The notes under the pieces are model-generated. The model searched no databases and was not told the DNA's origin. It was given only the letters and a program-made list of their open reading frames with translations. The translations under genes were made by a program, and so were the position numbers. From CALCNS01 sp937897315 (GTDB lineage: Bacteria > Bacillota > JAAYKD01): a stretch of 64,000 bases of DNA. Below, piece by piece: positions 8,595 through 17,391 of the stretch (its first letter is position 1; each line of letters starts with the position of its first letter). The DNA is taken from assembly GCA_036744005.1 (NCBI GenBank), contig DAINOJ010000001.1:315059-379058 (forward strand), read 5' to 3'.

Positions 8595-9540
8595 GTTCAG
8601 ACACTCCTTTCGTCCATGTAAAACCGATATGCTCTAAGGTTTCGATGAAATCCTGAGGGGGATCAGCAGTAAATTCCAACCATATACCAGTCACCGGATG
8701 CCGAAAACCAAAACGGTATGCGTGCAATGCTTGTCCTAGCAATGAGTAATCGTTTGGTCTCGTCCCATAAAGAAGATCTCCTACAACCGGGTGATTACAA
8801 TAGGCCATGTGAACTCGTATTTGATGGGTTCGACCGCTATGCAACTGGACTTTTAGTAAGTCCATGTGCTGAAAGGACAGCAACACCTCATAGTCACTCC
8901 GTGCTTCTTTCCCACCAAGAACCACTGCCATTTTTTGACGATTCTTTGGATGTCTACCAATTGGAGCATCGATAAAGCCTTTGGAAACCGCCCAGTGACC
9001 CCAAGTCAACGCTACATACATCCGCTTCGCTTGACGTAATCGTATTTGCTCGCTTAAATCTCCTTGAGCTTGCTCGGTTTTAGCTACAACCATCAACCCA
9101 CTTGTATCTTTATCCAAGCGATGCACAATCCCGGGTCGCATCACCCCATTGATGCCAGGCCAATTCGGTGTATGGGCTAATAAGCCATTGACCAAAGTAC
9201 CGGTCCAATTTCCAACTGCCGGATGTACCACCAAATTCCTAGGTTTGTTGATCACCATAAGATGTTCATCTTCATAGCGTATGTCCAGGTCCATGGGTTG
9301 GGCAACGAGATCCAACGTTTCCGGTTCGGGTAGTACCAAAACGATTACTTCATTACCTTTTAGTTTATAACTGGCCGGCCGAGTTCGGTCGTCAACGGAA
9401 ATCATCTGCTCATCAAGGAGTTTCTGTATATGCGAGCGACTTAAGAAACTCACTTCAGCAAGCCATTTATCTAATCGTTGACCTTGTTGATCTGCTGGAA
9501 CAAGAAATGTGAGTCGCTCTAACTCTTCAGGATTTGTCAT
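8569..9540 (-). CDS. RluA/RluD-family pseudouridine synthase
   Basis: Isomerises uridine to pseudouridine in rRNA. 323 residues: an N-terminal S4 RNA-binding domain (about 15-75, with R-L-D-K-W-L and S-R-S-H-I-Q-K-L) and the catalytic domain with H-R-L-D-K-D-T-S-G at 140-148, where the aspartate is the catalytic residue. It is the ylyB-type gene found between lspA and pyrR in Bacillota. It overlaps the end of lspA by 14 bases. RluD-like specificity for 23S rRNA is likely by position but is not proven by sequence. Confidence 0.94.
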   Translation of the reverse strand: MTNPEELERLTFLVPADQQGQRLDKWLAEVSFLSRSHIQKLLDEQMISVDDRTRPASYKLKGNEVIVLVLPEPETLDLVAQPMDLDIRYEDEHLMVINKPRNLVVHPAVGNWTGTLVNGLLAHTPNWPGINGVMRPGIVHRLDKDTSGLMVVAKTEQAQGDLSEQIRLRQAKRMYVALTWGHWAVSKGFIDAPIGRHPKNRQKMAVVLGGKEARSDYEVLLSFQHMDLLKVQLHSGRTHQIRVHMAYCNHPVVGDLLYGTRPNDYSLLGQALHAYRFGFRHPVTGIWLEFTADPPQDFIETLEHIGFTWTKGVSELDLHFING

Positions 9541-9988
9541 GTTGTATTTCCTTTCTCCATTCCAGTAAGAGCTGAAGAAACATGAGGGAGACTCCTAAGG
9601 TCAAGGCGGTGTCAGCAAGATTGAAAACCGGAAAACGAATGAAACCGAATTCTAAAAAGTCGATCACATACCCATAACAAAGTCGATCGATTAAATTCCC
9701 TAAGGTACCTCCCAGAATCAACCCAAGTGCCAAACGCAGAATTTTCTTTCCTTCTGTGATACGATGACGGAATAGGTATAGTAGCAAAGCTGCTGTTGCA
9801 GCCAAAAAACTTAACAACCAGCGCTGTCCAGTTAGTATGCTAAAAGCAGCACCGGTATTTTGGGTATAATGAAGATGTAAAATACCCGGCAATACCACTT
9901 GAGATACTCCAAAGGGTAAGTTTGTTTTAGCCCATTCTTTGCTTAGCCAATCAAGAAGAAGGACTGCCGTTGCCAGAATACTTTCCAC
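9527..9988 (-). CDS. lspA: Lipoprotein signal peptidase (signal peptidase II)
   Basis: Aspartyl protease of the cytoplasmic membrane that removes signal peptides from diacylglyceryl-modified lipoproteins, which would include the two peptide-binding lipoproteins in this window. 153 residues, four membrane segments. The two catalytic aspartates are visible: N-L-I-D-R (about D101) and F-N-L-A-D (about D126). The start is a GTG six bases after AAGGAGG; an upstream TTG would place the ribosome site inside the gene. Confidence 0.95.
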   Translation of the reverse strand: MESILATAVLLLDWLSKEWAKTNLPFGVSQVVLPGILHLHYTQNTGAAFSILTGQRWLLSFLAATAALLLYLFRHRITEGKKILRLALGLILGGTLGNLIDRLCYGYVIDFLEFGFIRFPVFNLADTALTLGVSLMFLQLLLEWRKEIQHDKS

Positions 9989-10004
9989 AGTAAACCTCCT
10001 TAAC

Positions 10005-10028
10005 AAAGAAACCCCGGCGAACCGGGGT
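10005..10028 (-). terminator. Terminator between the racemase and lspA
   Basis: Minus strand: ACCCCGG, UUCG tetraloop, CCGGGGT, then TTCTTTGTT. A compact GC-rich hairpin immediately after the racemase gene. It ends close to the lspA ribosome site, so lspA may need its own promoter or read-through. Confidence 0.75.
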
Positions 10029-10046
10029 CATCCCTATCGATTGAAA

Positions 10047-10757
10047 TTAAGAGAAAACACCTTCCCCAGCACGTGTTGCCACGATTTCCTTTGCTAAGAC
10101 CAAAGTAGGATCGATGACCGGTATGGAAATCATGCCATTTTCCAGAACGAGCGGTATTTCCGTGCATCCGGCAATGATCACTTCGGCACCTTGTTGAATT
10201 AGCATTTCGGCAGCTTGACGAATGGCCTTCGCCGCTTCGGCTTTCTTACCGGCTTTAATGAGATGTATGCTATTTTGCACCAAATTTTGTTGATATGGGT
10301 TCGCCAATGCTAAGGTTTCTAAACCAAAATCGTCGGCTATGTTTTGATATAAACCAGTTCGTATCGTGGCATTGGTTGCCAGTAATCCAATTTTCTTCAC
10401 CTGTGGATATTGAACTCGAATGAAATCAATGGTTAGTTTTGGCATATGTAACACCGGAATTGGAACCGCAGATTGTATAGAATCGTAAAAGAAATGCGCT
10501 GTATTACAAGCAATCGCTAAGTAATCCGCTCCACCTTCGAACAAACGATGCGCCATGGCAGCTAAAATCGGACTGGGGTCTTCTCCACCTTCGAAAATAG
10601 CTTGCACGCGATCGGGAATTTTGGCGTTCCCGTCGATGAGGATATGCATATGTTCCTGATCACAATTTGCCGGAGTGTTTCGGATAATTTTTAAGTACAA
10701 ATCTGCTGTGGCTTCCGGTCCCATACCACCAATGATTCCAAGAATTTTTTCTGACAT
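10047..10757 (-). CDS. Aspartate/glutamate racemase family protein
   Basis: PLP-independent amino acid racemase, probably aspartate racemase, supplying a D-amino acid. 236 residues. Both catalytic cysteines are present: A-C-N-T-A-H (C84) and A-G-C-T-E-I-P (C198), and the N-terminal G-I-I-G-G-M-G-P is the family start. It occupies the place where ileS usually stands between divIVA and lspA. It has its own ribosome site (AGAGGGG) and is followed by a terminator. Whether it acts on aspartate or another amino acid is not visible. Confidence 0.88.
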   Translation of the reverse strand: MSEKILGIIGGMGPEATADLYLKIIRNTPANCDQEHMHILIDGNAKIPDRVQAIFEGGEDPSPILAAMAHRLFEGGADYLAIACNTAHFFYDSIQSAVPIPVLHMPKLTIDFIRVQYPQVKKIGLLATNATIRTGLYQNIADDFGLETLALANPYQQNLVQNSIHLIKAGKKAEAAKAIRQAAEMLIQQGAEVIIAGCTEIPLVLENGMISIPVIDPTLVLAKEIVATRAGEGVFS

Positions 10758-10785
10758 TCCTGTATCCCCTCTTTTTTATAGATTA

Positions 10786-11286
10786 CTAGTTCTTCTTATT
10801 CTCACCATAGTTGCCCACTTTAAATTCGTCACCAACGGGAAATTTCCACTCAGCGCTTTCCAGCAGATCCATTTGAGCTTGTAATATGGTTTTGAGACGG
10901 GCACGACAAACAACAGCGTCTTTTCGAACCTGATCGTGTTCCGCAACTATTTTTTGAGCTCGGCTCATTGCTTCATCGATAATCTTTCGGCTTTGGACAT
11001 CGGCTTCGCGAATGATTAATTCTCCTTCGCGACGAGCATTCATTTTTAACTGATCACCGGCTTCTTGAGCAACCAGTAACGCCTTCTTCAAAGACTCTTC
11101 CATGCCCATGACACTTTGAATACGTTCTTCCGATAGATTCAATTTTTCTTTGAGTGAGGTGTTCTCGCGGTATAACGCTTCAAAATCTCGAATGATTTCG
11201 TCTAGGAAAGCATCCACATCGGCTTCGTCGTACCCACGCAGGGATTTCTTAAATTCTTTATTATGAATATCTAAAGGACTTAACAT
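10786..11286 (-). CDS. divIVA: DivIVA-domain cell division protein
   Basis: Coiled-coil protein that marks curved membrane at poles and septa. 166 residues. The N-terminus L-S-P-L-D-I-H-N-K-E-F-K-K-S-L-R-G-Y is the lipid-binding DivIVA domain, followed by long coiled coils (about 30-135). The C-terminal tail is short. It follows the yggT-like gene by 18 bases; the RNA-binding gene ylmH that often lies between the two is absent. Confidence 0.93.
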   Translation of the reverse strand: MLSPLDIHNKEFKKSLRGYDEADVDAFLDEIIRDFEALYRENTSLKEKLNLSEERIQSVMGMEESLKKALLVAQEAGDQLKMNARREGELIIREADVQSRKIIDEAMSRAQKIVAEHDQVRKDAVVCRARLKTILQAQMDLLESAEWKFPVGDEFKVGNYGENKKN

Positions 11287-11304
11287 CTGAGCAACACCTC
11301 CGAT

Positions 11305-11562
11305 TTATAGTAAGATACGTATGAACGTTTGTAAAAATCCAAGACCAATGAATAATAAGACCGGAGAAAAATCGAGATATGCTCCCCCCATCATAATGGG
11401 AGGGATTAGCCTCCTAAAAGGAGCTAAAACAGGCTCTGTATACTCTTCTAAGATTTGTAACCAACGAGGTTGAGAACCTTGCATAAACAGGTTGGCAAAT
11501 AATCGAATTAAGACCATATACTTAAAGACTTCGATTACCGTAGAGATGAGATTACCCAACAT
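11305..11562 (-). CDS. YggT family membrane protein (YlmG)
   Basis: 85 residues, two hydrophobic helices flanking the P-x-x-x-P-F-R-R-L-I-P-P motif of the family (E-P-V-L-A-P-F-R-R-L-I-P-P here). The YlmG/YggT role is ill-defined; the conserved neighbourhood of sepF and divIVA links it to division or membrane organisation. AAAGGGG precedes the ATG. Confidence 0.9.
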   Translation of the reverse strand: MLGNLISTVIEVFKYMVLIRLFANLFMQGSQPRWLQILEEYTEPVLAPFRRLIPPIMMGGAYLDFSPVLLFIGLGFLQTFIRILL

Positions 11563-11580
11563 GGGAATACCCCTTTCGGT

Positions 11581-12174
11581 TTAGTATTTTTCGCCCTTCT
11601 CGTCACGGTTGCGTACCAAAGAATCCCTAGCTAATAATGCTTCTTTTAAATTGCTGGAAACATCCACATCGCTGGGAGCAACCAAGAAAATATTGCCGCT
11701 TACCTTTTGCATACTGCCTTCCAAAGCATAAGTAGCTCCGCAGATGAAATCCAGCATAGACCGAGCCAAATCACTATCGAGACCTTCCAATGAAACAATG
11801 ACTGGACGGTTCGCTTTCATGTGGTCGACCAGAACTTGGACTTCTTCGAAACGATTTGGAGCATACACAACCAAGCGGGAATTCTCATTGGTATTCATGG
11901 CAACGCTTCCTTTCGGTGGCATCGAAACCACTTTATTGACAGATGGAGCTGTGCTCTGACTGGTAGATGGATTTACAACCATAGTACCCGAAGAAACCGG
12001 AGTTGTTTGTTGAGGTGGGCTTTTCAACACTCGAACACCTTCAGAACGGGTTTCAAATTTTTGAGGTGCAGGTGCCGGAGCCTGCTCGGCTACTTCTTCC
12101 TCAAACTCCTCTTCTATTTCTTCTTCATCCCCCAAACCAATCAAATTCCAAAACTTACTTAAGATACCTGCCAT
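11581..12174 (-). CDS. sepF: Cell division protein SepF
   Basis: Membrane-associated FtsZ-bundling protein. 197 residues: an N-terminal amphipathic helix (A-G-I-L-S-K-F-W-N-L-I-G-L), an acidic and proline-rich linker (about 15-100) and the globular SepF domain (about 105-190) with V-V-Y-A-P-N-R-F-E-E and G-L-D-S-D-L-A-R-S-M-L-D-F. The open frame extends 28 codons further upstream, but AGAGGATG seven bases before this ATG and the membrane-anchor helix fix the start. Confidence 0.94.
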   Translation of the reverse strand: MAGILSKFWNLIGLGDEEEIEEEFEEEVAEQAPAPAPQKFETRSEGVRVLKSPPQQTTPVSSGTMVVNPSTSQSTAPSVNKVVSMPPKGSVAMNTNENSRLVVYAPNRFEEVQVLVDHMKANRPVIVSLEGLDSDLARSMLDFICGATYALEGSMQKVSGNIFLVAPSDVDVSSNLKEALLARDSLVRNRDEKGEKY

Positions 12175-12190
12175 AACAAAACATCCTCTC

Positions 12191-12877
12191 TTATTTCGTA
12201 TAAATTCTGGGACCGAAAATTCCGGTACCGATACGCACCAAGGTAGCTCCTTCTTCAATGGCTACCATATAATCACCGGTCATTCCCATGGAAAGGGTAT
12301 CCACCGGAGCATAAGGAAGTTGATAATCCCGAATCTCTTCAAACTTTTGACGCAAGGCTCGGAAGACAGGACGAGAGCTTTGAGAATCGGGATTCATGGG
12401 GGCAATGGTCATAAGTCCATGTACAACGATGGCTGGATAATTTTCTAATGATTTTAGAAATGGAAGAACTTCATCCAGATATAATCCAGCTTTACTTTTC
12501 TCTTGAGCCACATTTACTTCCAGCAAACAAGAGATGCGTCGTATACCCGCTCGCTTCTGAATTTCTTCCGCTAAGCTAATCCTGTCTAAAGAATGGATAC
12601 AGCATACATAGGGTAATACGTCTTTCACTTTGTTGCTTTGTAAACTACCAATAAAATGCCAGCGAACTTGAGGAAAGGCAGGTGCCTTTCGACAAAGTTC
12701 TTGAGCCTTGTTTTCGCCAAAATCCTTGAGACCTGCAGCCATGGCTTGTGCGACTTCGACTTCTCCAACTGTTTTACTGACTGCAAGCAAAGTTACACTC
12801 GATTTTACTCTTTGAGATCGAAGGCAAGCTGTAGCGATGTTGGCTTGAATTTGCTGAACTCTTTCTTCCAACAACAT
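12191..12877 (-). CDS. YggS/YlmE pyridoxal-phosphate homeostasis protein
   Basis: PLP-binding protein without known catalytic activity that buffers PLP and affects amino-acid pools. 228 residues in a single TIM barrel. The PLP lysine lies in L-L-A-V-S-K-T (K35), with D-F-G-E-N-K-A-Q-E and W-H-F-I-G-S-L-Q-S-N-K following. ATG at 12877 is preceded by an in-frame TTG at 12880; both are reachable from AGGTGG. It abuts the stop of the HlyD-like gene and lies 16 bases ahead of sepF. Confidence 0.93.
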   Translation of the reverse strand: MLLEERVQQIQANIATACLRSQRVKSSVTLLAVSKTVGEVEVAQAMAAGLKDFGENKAQELCRKAPAFPQVRWHFIGSLQSNKVKDVLPYVCCIHSLDRISLAEEIQKRAGIRRISCLLEVNVAQEKSKAGLYLDEVLPFLKSLENYPAIVVHGLMTIAPMNPDSQSSRPVFRALRQKFEEIRDYQLPYAPVDTLSMGMTGDYMVAIEEGATLVRIGTGIFGPRIYTK

Positions 12878-12880
12878 CAA

Positions 12881-14155
12881 TTATTCACCACCTACCCGAA
12901 TACCTTCCAGCGCAAAGCGTGGATTGAGAATGATTTCGGTTTGTGCTTCTAATCCGGTAATCATGGCTTCTCCGTTGCGATTCTGCAAAACCTGAACCTC
13001 TCGAAAAACAGCAACTCCATCTTCTTTTGTAAAAACACCCGTTTTTTTGCCTTTTTGAAGGAGTACATCAGAAGGTACTTTTAGTCCATAGTCGACGGCT
13101 ATAATTCGTTCCATGCTGGGGAAGCGATGTAATAGTGCTTCTGCTACTAAATCTTGAAACTTATAAGCCAAAATAATAGAATCGTTCTCTTGACGCATGG
13201 AATCTATTTTTCCATAGATGACATTACCGAGCATAGTCACTAATTTGACTTCGTCGCCCACTTTTAGGTTCATGGCCTCGGCAATGGTATAACTGGTTAC
13301 CCAATACCAGGGAGCTTGAACTGTTTTGCATAAAGGTTTGCCAGCCACCAAATCGGTTGGGGTTTCTTTGGACCTGCCGTAAGGAAAAGTACTTAAGTCT
13401 TTTAACCCTAGTGTATGAAGCTCCTTGGTACTTAAGAATCCCTCATATTCGTCCACGGAGAAACTAATGACTCCATCGTAAACCGAGGATACAACGGTAG
13501 AATTCTTGCGGAGGATATCCATAAGCTTTGCTTCTTCTTGGTTCCAGTACTGTGTATTATCGCTAACTGTGCTTTTTTGTTGGTACAACTCATCTATACT
13601 GGATTCAAGAGTTTCAATACGAGTCTCCAGACGGCTGACGGCTTCTGGATCTTTCTTGACCGCTTCGGTCTGTAGTTCCTTTTCAATGCTAAGAATCTCT
13701 TTTTGGACATTGATCACGGATTCATCATAAAATGCTAAACGGGAATTATAGGCATCTAAATCTTTCTTTCGGTTTTCTTGAAGGGCTTTTAGTGCCTTGT
13801 CGTATTCACGAATGGAGGAAGCATCATAAATTTCTGCTACCGCATCATTTACTTTAACATACGAAGCGTTCGGTACTAAGCTAGACCAACGCCCGCTTTT
13901 GGGAGCAACAATCACATTCTCATCCCGTAAAATGACTCCATTGCTAGGACTGGTGGCAATCAGTTTTTCTTCAACATATGTCTGTGTCTTCAAAATCCGG
14001 GACATCGTATTTCGATAGAGATGGTAAATCCCAAAAGTGAATGCAGCAAGTAATATGACAATTAAAATACCGATGACCCATTTTATAATCCTGCGGCGTT
14101 TTTGCAAAGCTTCTTTTGATTTTGCAGAGCGTGATCTTCTTACTTGTTTTTTCAT
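12881..14155 (-). CDS. HlyD-like membrane-anchored adaptor protein of the division block
   Basis: 424 residues. A basic N-terminus and one membrane helix (about 24-48) are followed by an extracellular part: a barrel-sandwich half-motif (T-S-P-S-N-G-V-I-L), a long coiled coil (about 110-215), the second half-motif (V-S-S-V-Y-D-G-V-I-S-F) and a beta-rich C-terminus. This is the topology of HlyD/membrane-fusion proteins. No export ATPase or channel lies nearby; related proteins are common next to yggS-sepF in Clostridia. Function is unknown. The ribosome site is weak. Confidence 0.8.
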   Translation of the reverse strand: MKKQVRRSRSAKSKEALQKRRRIIKWVIGILIVILLAAFTFGIYHLYRNTMSRILKTQTYVEEKLIATSPSNGVILRDENVIVAPKSGRWSSLVPNASYVKVNDAVAEIYDASSIREYDKALKALQENRKKDLDAYNSRLAFYDESVINVQKEILSIEKELQTEAVKKDPEAVSRLETRIETLESSIDELYQQKSTVSDNTQYWNQEEAKLMDILRKNSTVVSSVYDGVISFSVDEYEGFLSTKELHTLGLKDLSTFPYGRSKETPTDLVAGKPLCKTVQAPWYWVTSYTIAEAMNLKVGDEVKLVTMLGNVIYGKIDSMRQENDSIILAYKFQDLVAEALLHRFPSMERIIAVDYGLKVPSDVLLQKGKKTGVFTKEDGVAVFREVQVLQNRNGEAMITGLEAQTEIILNPRFALEGIRVGGE

Positions 14156-14164
14156 TATATCGAC

Positions 14165-14632
14165 TCAGTTCTTTACTTTTTCGTCTTTGCTCAGTTTTTT
14201 CAGTTCAACCATAAAGTGATCAATATCCTCAAAATGACGATAAACACTAGCAAAGCGGACATAGGCTACAGTATCCACCTCTCTTAACCGTTTCATTACG
14301 GCTTCTCCAATAAAGCGGGTGGGAATTTCGGGTTGTAGTAGATTTCTCATTTCTAGTTCCACATCATTGGCTAATTTATGCAAAGTTTCAACAGGGATGG
14401 GGCGTTTTTCACATGCACGAAGCAAACCACCCATGATTTTGTTGCGATCAAAGACCTCTCGACGGCCATCGCGCTTCACCACAACCATAGCGGTTTGCTC
14501 TACTTCTTCAAATGTAGTAAATCGTTTTCCGCAAACCACACATTCGCGTCGTCGGCGAATCGCTTCACCGTCTTCAATCGGACGAGAGTCAATGACTCTG
14601 CTGTCGTCGGCGTGGCAATAAGGACATTTCAT
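14165..14632 (-). CDS. nrdR: Transcriptional repressor NrdR
   Basis: Zinc-ribbon and ATP-cone repressor of ribonucleotide reductase genes. 155 residues, the usual length. Zinc cysteines at 3, 6, 31 and 34; the ATP-cone follows (V-V-K-R-D-G-R-R-E-V-F-D-R-N-K). ATG at 14632 is seven bases from GGAGG and gives the standard M-K-C-P-Y-C start. Directly downstream of ftsZ, where spore-forming relatives usually have spoIIGA, sigE and sigG. Confidence 0.96.
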   Translation of the reverse strand: MKCPYCHADDSRVIDSRPIEDGEAIRRRRECVVCGKRFTTFEEVEQTAMVVVKRDGRREVFDRNKIMGGLLRACEKRPIPVETLHKLANDVELEMRNLLQPEIPTRFIGEAVMKRLREVDTVAYVRFASVYRHFEDIDHFMVELKKLSKDEKVKN

Positions 14633-14658
14633 GGTCACACCTCCAATTATCGGAAGAA

Positions 14659-14685
14659 GCCCCGTGTCGGTGAAGGACGCGGGGC
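14659..14685 (-). terminator. Probable terminator after ftsZ
   Basis: Minus strand stem GCCCCGCGTC / GACACGGGGC with a seven-base loop and one mismatch, followed by TTCTTCC. The T-run is weak, so partial read-through into nrdR is possible. Confidence 0.6.
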
Positions 14686-14691
14686 CATAAG

Positions 14692-15843
14692 TTACTCGAT
14701 ATCCCCTTCCTTAGGGTCTTTCTCGTCCAGTGGTTTAGCAGGTGCTTCCTGATCTTTTTTTTGTAGGAACGGGGGAACGTTTAAACCAAACTTGGGTTCT
14801 GGAGGACGCCCCTCAGCTCGCATTTTGACTCGGTCTTTTTCTGTTTGGAATTCTACTTTCCCTGAAGTGTCGAAATAAGGATTTCGCACTTTTGGTTCAA
14901 ACCCTGTAGCTACGACAGTGATACGGACTTGGTCTTTTAATTTGTCTTCAATCCGTGCTCCCCAAATAATATTGCATTCCGGATCGACGGCTTCGGCTAT
15001 GATGGCTGCTGCTTCATCGGTTTCGTATAAAGTGAAGTCAGGTCCTCCAGCGATGTCAAGCAAGACACCTCTGGCTCCTTCTATGGACATTTCCAACAAC
15101 GGCGAAGAGATGGCCATTTTAGCGGCTTGTACCGCACGCCCATCGCCCTGCCCATACCCAATGCCCATAATAGCAGAGCCGGAATCTTTCATAATAGATT
15201 GAACATCCGCAAAGTCCAGGTTGATAATCGCTGGAACAATAATGAGTTCGGATATACCTTGTACACCTTGACGTAAAATTTCATCGACCATCTTAAAAGC
15301 ATCGAGTAAAGAAGTTTTCTTGTCGATGACTTTGGTTAAGCGTTCGTTGGGAATCGTGATCAACGAATCTACTTTCTCACGCAACCGTTCTATGCCACCA
15401 TCGGCTTGGGCAGCACGTTTACGGCCCTCAAATCCAAACGGCTTGGTAACGACAGCAACGGTTAAAGCTCCAATATCTTTGGCGACCTCTGCGACGACAG
15501 AAGCGGCTCCTGTTCCGGTGCCTCCACCCATGCCTGCGGTGATGAAGACCATGTCAGCACCTTTCAGGACTCTCTCCAGCTCCTCACGACTTTCTTCGGC
15601 AGCTTGGAAACCAATTTGTGGGTTCCCACCGGCACCTTGACCTTTGGTTAGCTTGAGACCAATTTGAAGTTTTTGGTCGGCTAAGGAGTGAGCTAAAACT
15701 TGACCATCGGTATTGATAGCGATGAATTCAACGCCTTTCAAACCAGCAGAAATCATTCGATCGACTGCGTTGCTACCACCACCGCCAACGCCGACGACTT
15801 TTATTTTAGTGATTTCATTCATATCGAATTTGGCTTCCAGCAA
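14692..15843 (-). CDS. ftsZ: Cell division GTPase FtsZ
   Basis: Tubulin-like GTPase that builds the Z-ring. 383 residues. N-terminal G-V-G-G-G-G-S-N-A-V, the tubulin signature G-G-G-T-G-T-G at 106-112, N-T-D (about 45) and the synergy-loop I-N-L-D-F-A-D are intact. The C-terminal tail is acidic and short; a clear FtsA/SepF-binding tail motif is not obvious, though L-N-V-P-P-F-L near residue 355 is the likely counterpart. The start is a TTG eight bases after GGGGGAG, giving the L-E-A-K-F-D-M-N start seen in clostridial FtsZ; the upstream GTG is too close to that site. ftsA is not in this window. Confidence 0.97.
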   Translation of the reverse strand: MLEAKFDMNEITKIKVVGVGGGGSNAVDRMISAGLKGVEFIAINTDGQVLAHSLADQKLQIGLKLTKGQGAGGNPQIGFQAAEESREELERVLKGADMVFITAGMGGGTGTGAASVVAEVAKDIGALTVAVVTKPFGFEGRKRAAQADGGIERLREKVDSLITIPNERLTKVIDKKTSLLDAFKMVDEILRQGVQGISELIIVPAIINLDFADVQSIMKDSGSAIMGIGYGQGDGRAVQAAKMAISSPLLEMSIEGARGVLLDIAGGPDFTLYETDEAAAIIAEAVDPECNIIWGARIEDKLKDQVRITVVATGFEPKVRNPYFDTSGKVEFQTEKDRVKMRAEGRPPEPKFGLNVPPFLQKKDQEAPAKPLDEKDPKEGDIE

Positions 15844-15951
15844 AACAACCACTCCCCCATCTATAGATTGTTCGAATTTCTAAACAATAAGTGTATCTTC
15901 TGTAAGAGACAGAAGAATTCCTGCAACTTCGTCTTTTTTTTCAAGAATATT

Positions 15952-17259
15952 TTAAGTTTTCAGACGAACCTTCACAACTGTATCCACTATATCTGGTAAC
16001 TCAGGTCGGTCTCCTAATGAAATAAACACAATATCCTGATAATTCCCCGTTATCCAGTTTTTGGCAATTGAGATTTCACTATGGTCTGCAAGCAAAACGA
16101 TGGATTCTATTTGATCGATCTTCAAACCGATTAAGGGCACAAAACCTATGGGAGCTTCCGTAATATGAAAATAAAGGCAACGGTCTTTTGCTGTGATTCT
16201 TCCGTATTCTGGCTTCTCCAAGTGACTGGAACCACAGCCATAAATGGATTCGGAGTTTTTTTTCATCCACTGACCGATCTCACTCAGAATCTTCAAAGAC
16301 TCTTGAGGGAACCTGCCGCGAGCATCCGGACCGATATTGAGAAGGAGATTTCCGTTTTTGCTGACGCATTCCACCAATTTGCGGATTAATACAGAAGAAC
16401 TTTTAAAATCAGAATCGTTATGGGCATATCCCCAATGATGATTCATGGTGATGCAAGATTCCCACATCGCTACTTCTCCTCTGGCGTTGCGTATGCCATG
16501 AGGAGGGATGATTTGCTCTGGGCTGACAAAATCCCCACTGGTTATTTGTGGATTTTCGCTGAGTAGTGAACCAAATCCTTCCCCACTGGCTTCGAGACGA
16601 TTATCGAAAATCGCCCAAGGTTGCGTCTGGCGAACCATTTGAATCAGTTCAGAACCTCGCCAAGCTTCTCCACGTAAGTTTTCATAGGCAAAATCGAACC
16701 AAAAGATGTCAATCTTACCATAGTTTGTTGCCAATTCTTTAACTTGAGCATGCATATACTCTAAATACCGGTCAAAATCATGAGGTTTTCCTTTATACTC
16801 CAAGTTTTCTCTCATCGGATGGTGTGGATCACCATAATGAGGATAATCCGGATGATGCCAATCTAACAGAGAGTAATATAGACCCACTTTGATTCCTTCC
16901 TCGCGAAACGCTTCAAGAAATTCCTGAACCGCATCACGACCGAAAGGGGTGTTGGTGGATTTGTAGTCGGTATATTGGCTGTCGAATAAACAGAAACCAT
17001 CATGGTGCTTCGCTGTAAAGACGGCATATTTCATTCCAGCTTGTTTCGCTGCTTTGGCCCAGCATTTTGCATCGAATAGATCTGCAGTAAACTGATCAAA
17101 GTAGGGTTGATACAGCTCCACACTCATACGCTCGTTACTGCGTACCCACTCTCCTCTCGCAGGAATAGCATAAAGTCCCCAGTGAATAAACATTCCAAAG
17201 CGTGCTTCGCGAAACCATTCGATTTTCTTTTGATAATGATCCCAATCAAATGCTTGCAT
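15952..17259 (-). CDS. Alpha-L-fucosidase, glycoside hydrolase family 29
   Basis: Retaining fucosidase that removes L-fucose from glycans. 435 residues with no signal peptide, so probably cytoplasmic. Seen: F-G-M-F-I-H-W-G-L-Y-A-I-P near the N-terminus, A-K-H-H-D-G-F-C-L-F at about 95, and the nucleophile region I-D-I-F-W-F-D at about 220. The ATG is preceded by TGGAGGTAACA. The catalytic core fills most of the length; the C-terminal beta-domain is short. No sugar transporter lies beside it, so it may act on short fucosides imported elsewhere. Confidence 0.92.
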   Translation of the reverse strand: MQAFDWDHYQKKIEWFREARFGMFIHWGLYAIPARGEWVRSNERMSVELYQPYFDQFTADLFDAKCWAKAAKQAGMKYAVFTAKHHDGFCLFDSQYTDYKSTNTPFGRDAVQEFLEAFREEGIKVGLYYSLLDWHHPDYPHYGDPHHPMRENLEYKGKPHDFDRYLEYMHAQVKELATNYGKIDIFWFDFAYENLRGEAWRGSELIQMVRQTQPWAIFDNRLEASGEGFGSLLSENPQITSGDFVSPEQIIPPHGIRNARGEVAMWESCITMNHHWGYAHNDSDFKSSSVLIRKLVECVSKNGNLLLNIGPDARGRFPQESLKILSEIGQWMKKNSESIYGCGSSHLEKPEYGRITAKDRCLYFHITEAPIGFVPLIGLKIDQIESIVLLADHSEISIAKNWITGNYQDIVFISLGDRPELPDIVDTVVKVRLKT

Positions 17260-17277
17260 TGTTACCTCCACATAAAG

Positions 17278-17304
17278 AGAATCAGAGATTGCTCTCTGAT
17301 TCTG
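17278..17304 (-). terminator. Inverted repeat upstream of the fucosidase gene
   Basis: An 11-bp perfect dyad (AGAATCAGAGA / TCTCTGATTCT, four-base loop) lies between the unrecognised gene at 17392-18117 and the fucosidase. On the minus strand it is followed by CTTTATG, a poor T-run. It may be a weak terminator or an operator. Confidence 0.45.
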
Positions 17305-17391
17305 CCGCATATTATGATTTTGAAGAGTCTTGTTTCTTCCCTGTCCATTTTTCCCACAACTGTGAGATCCAATCGATTAAAATTCACATAG

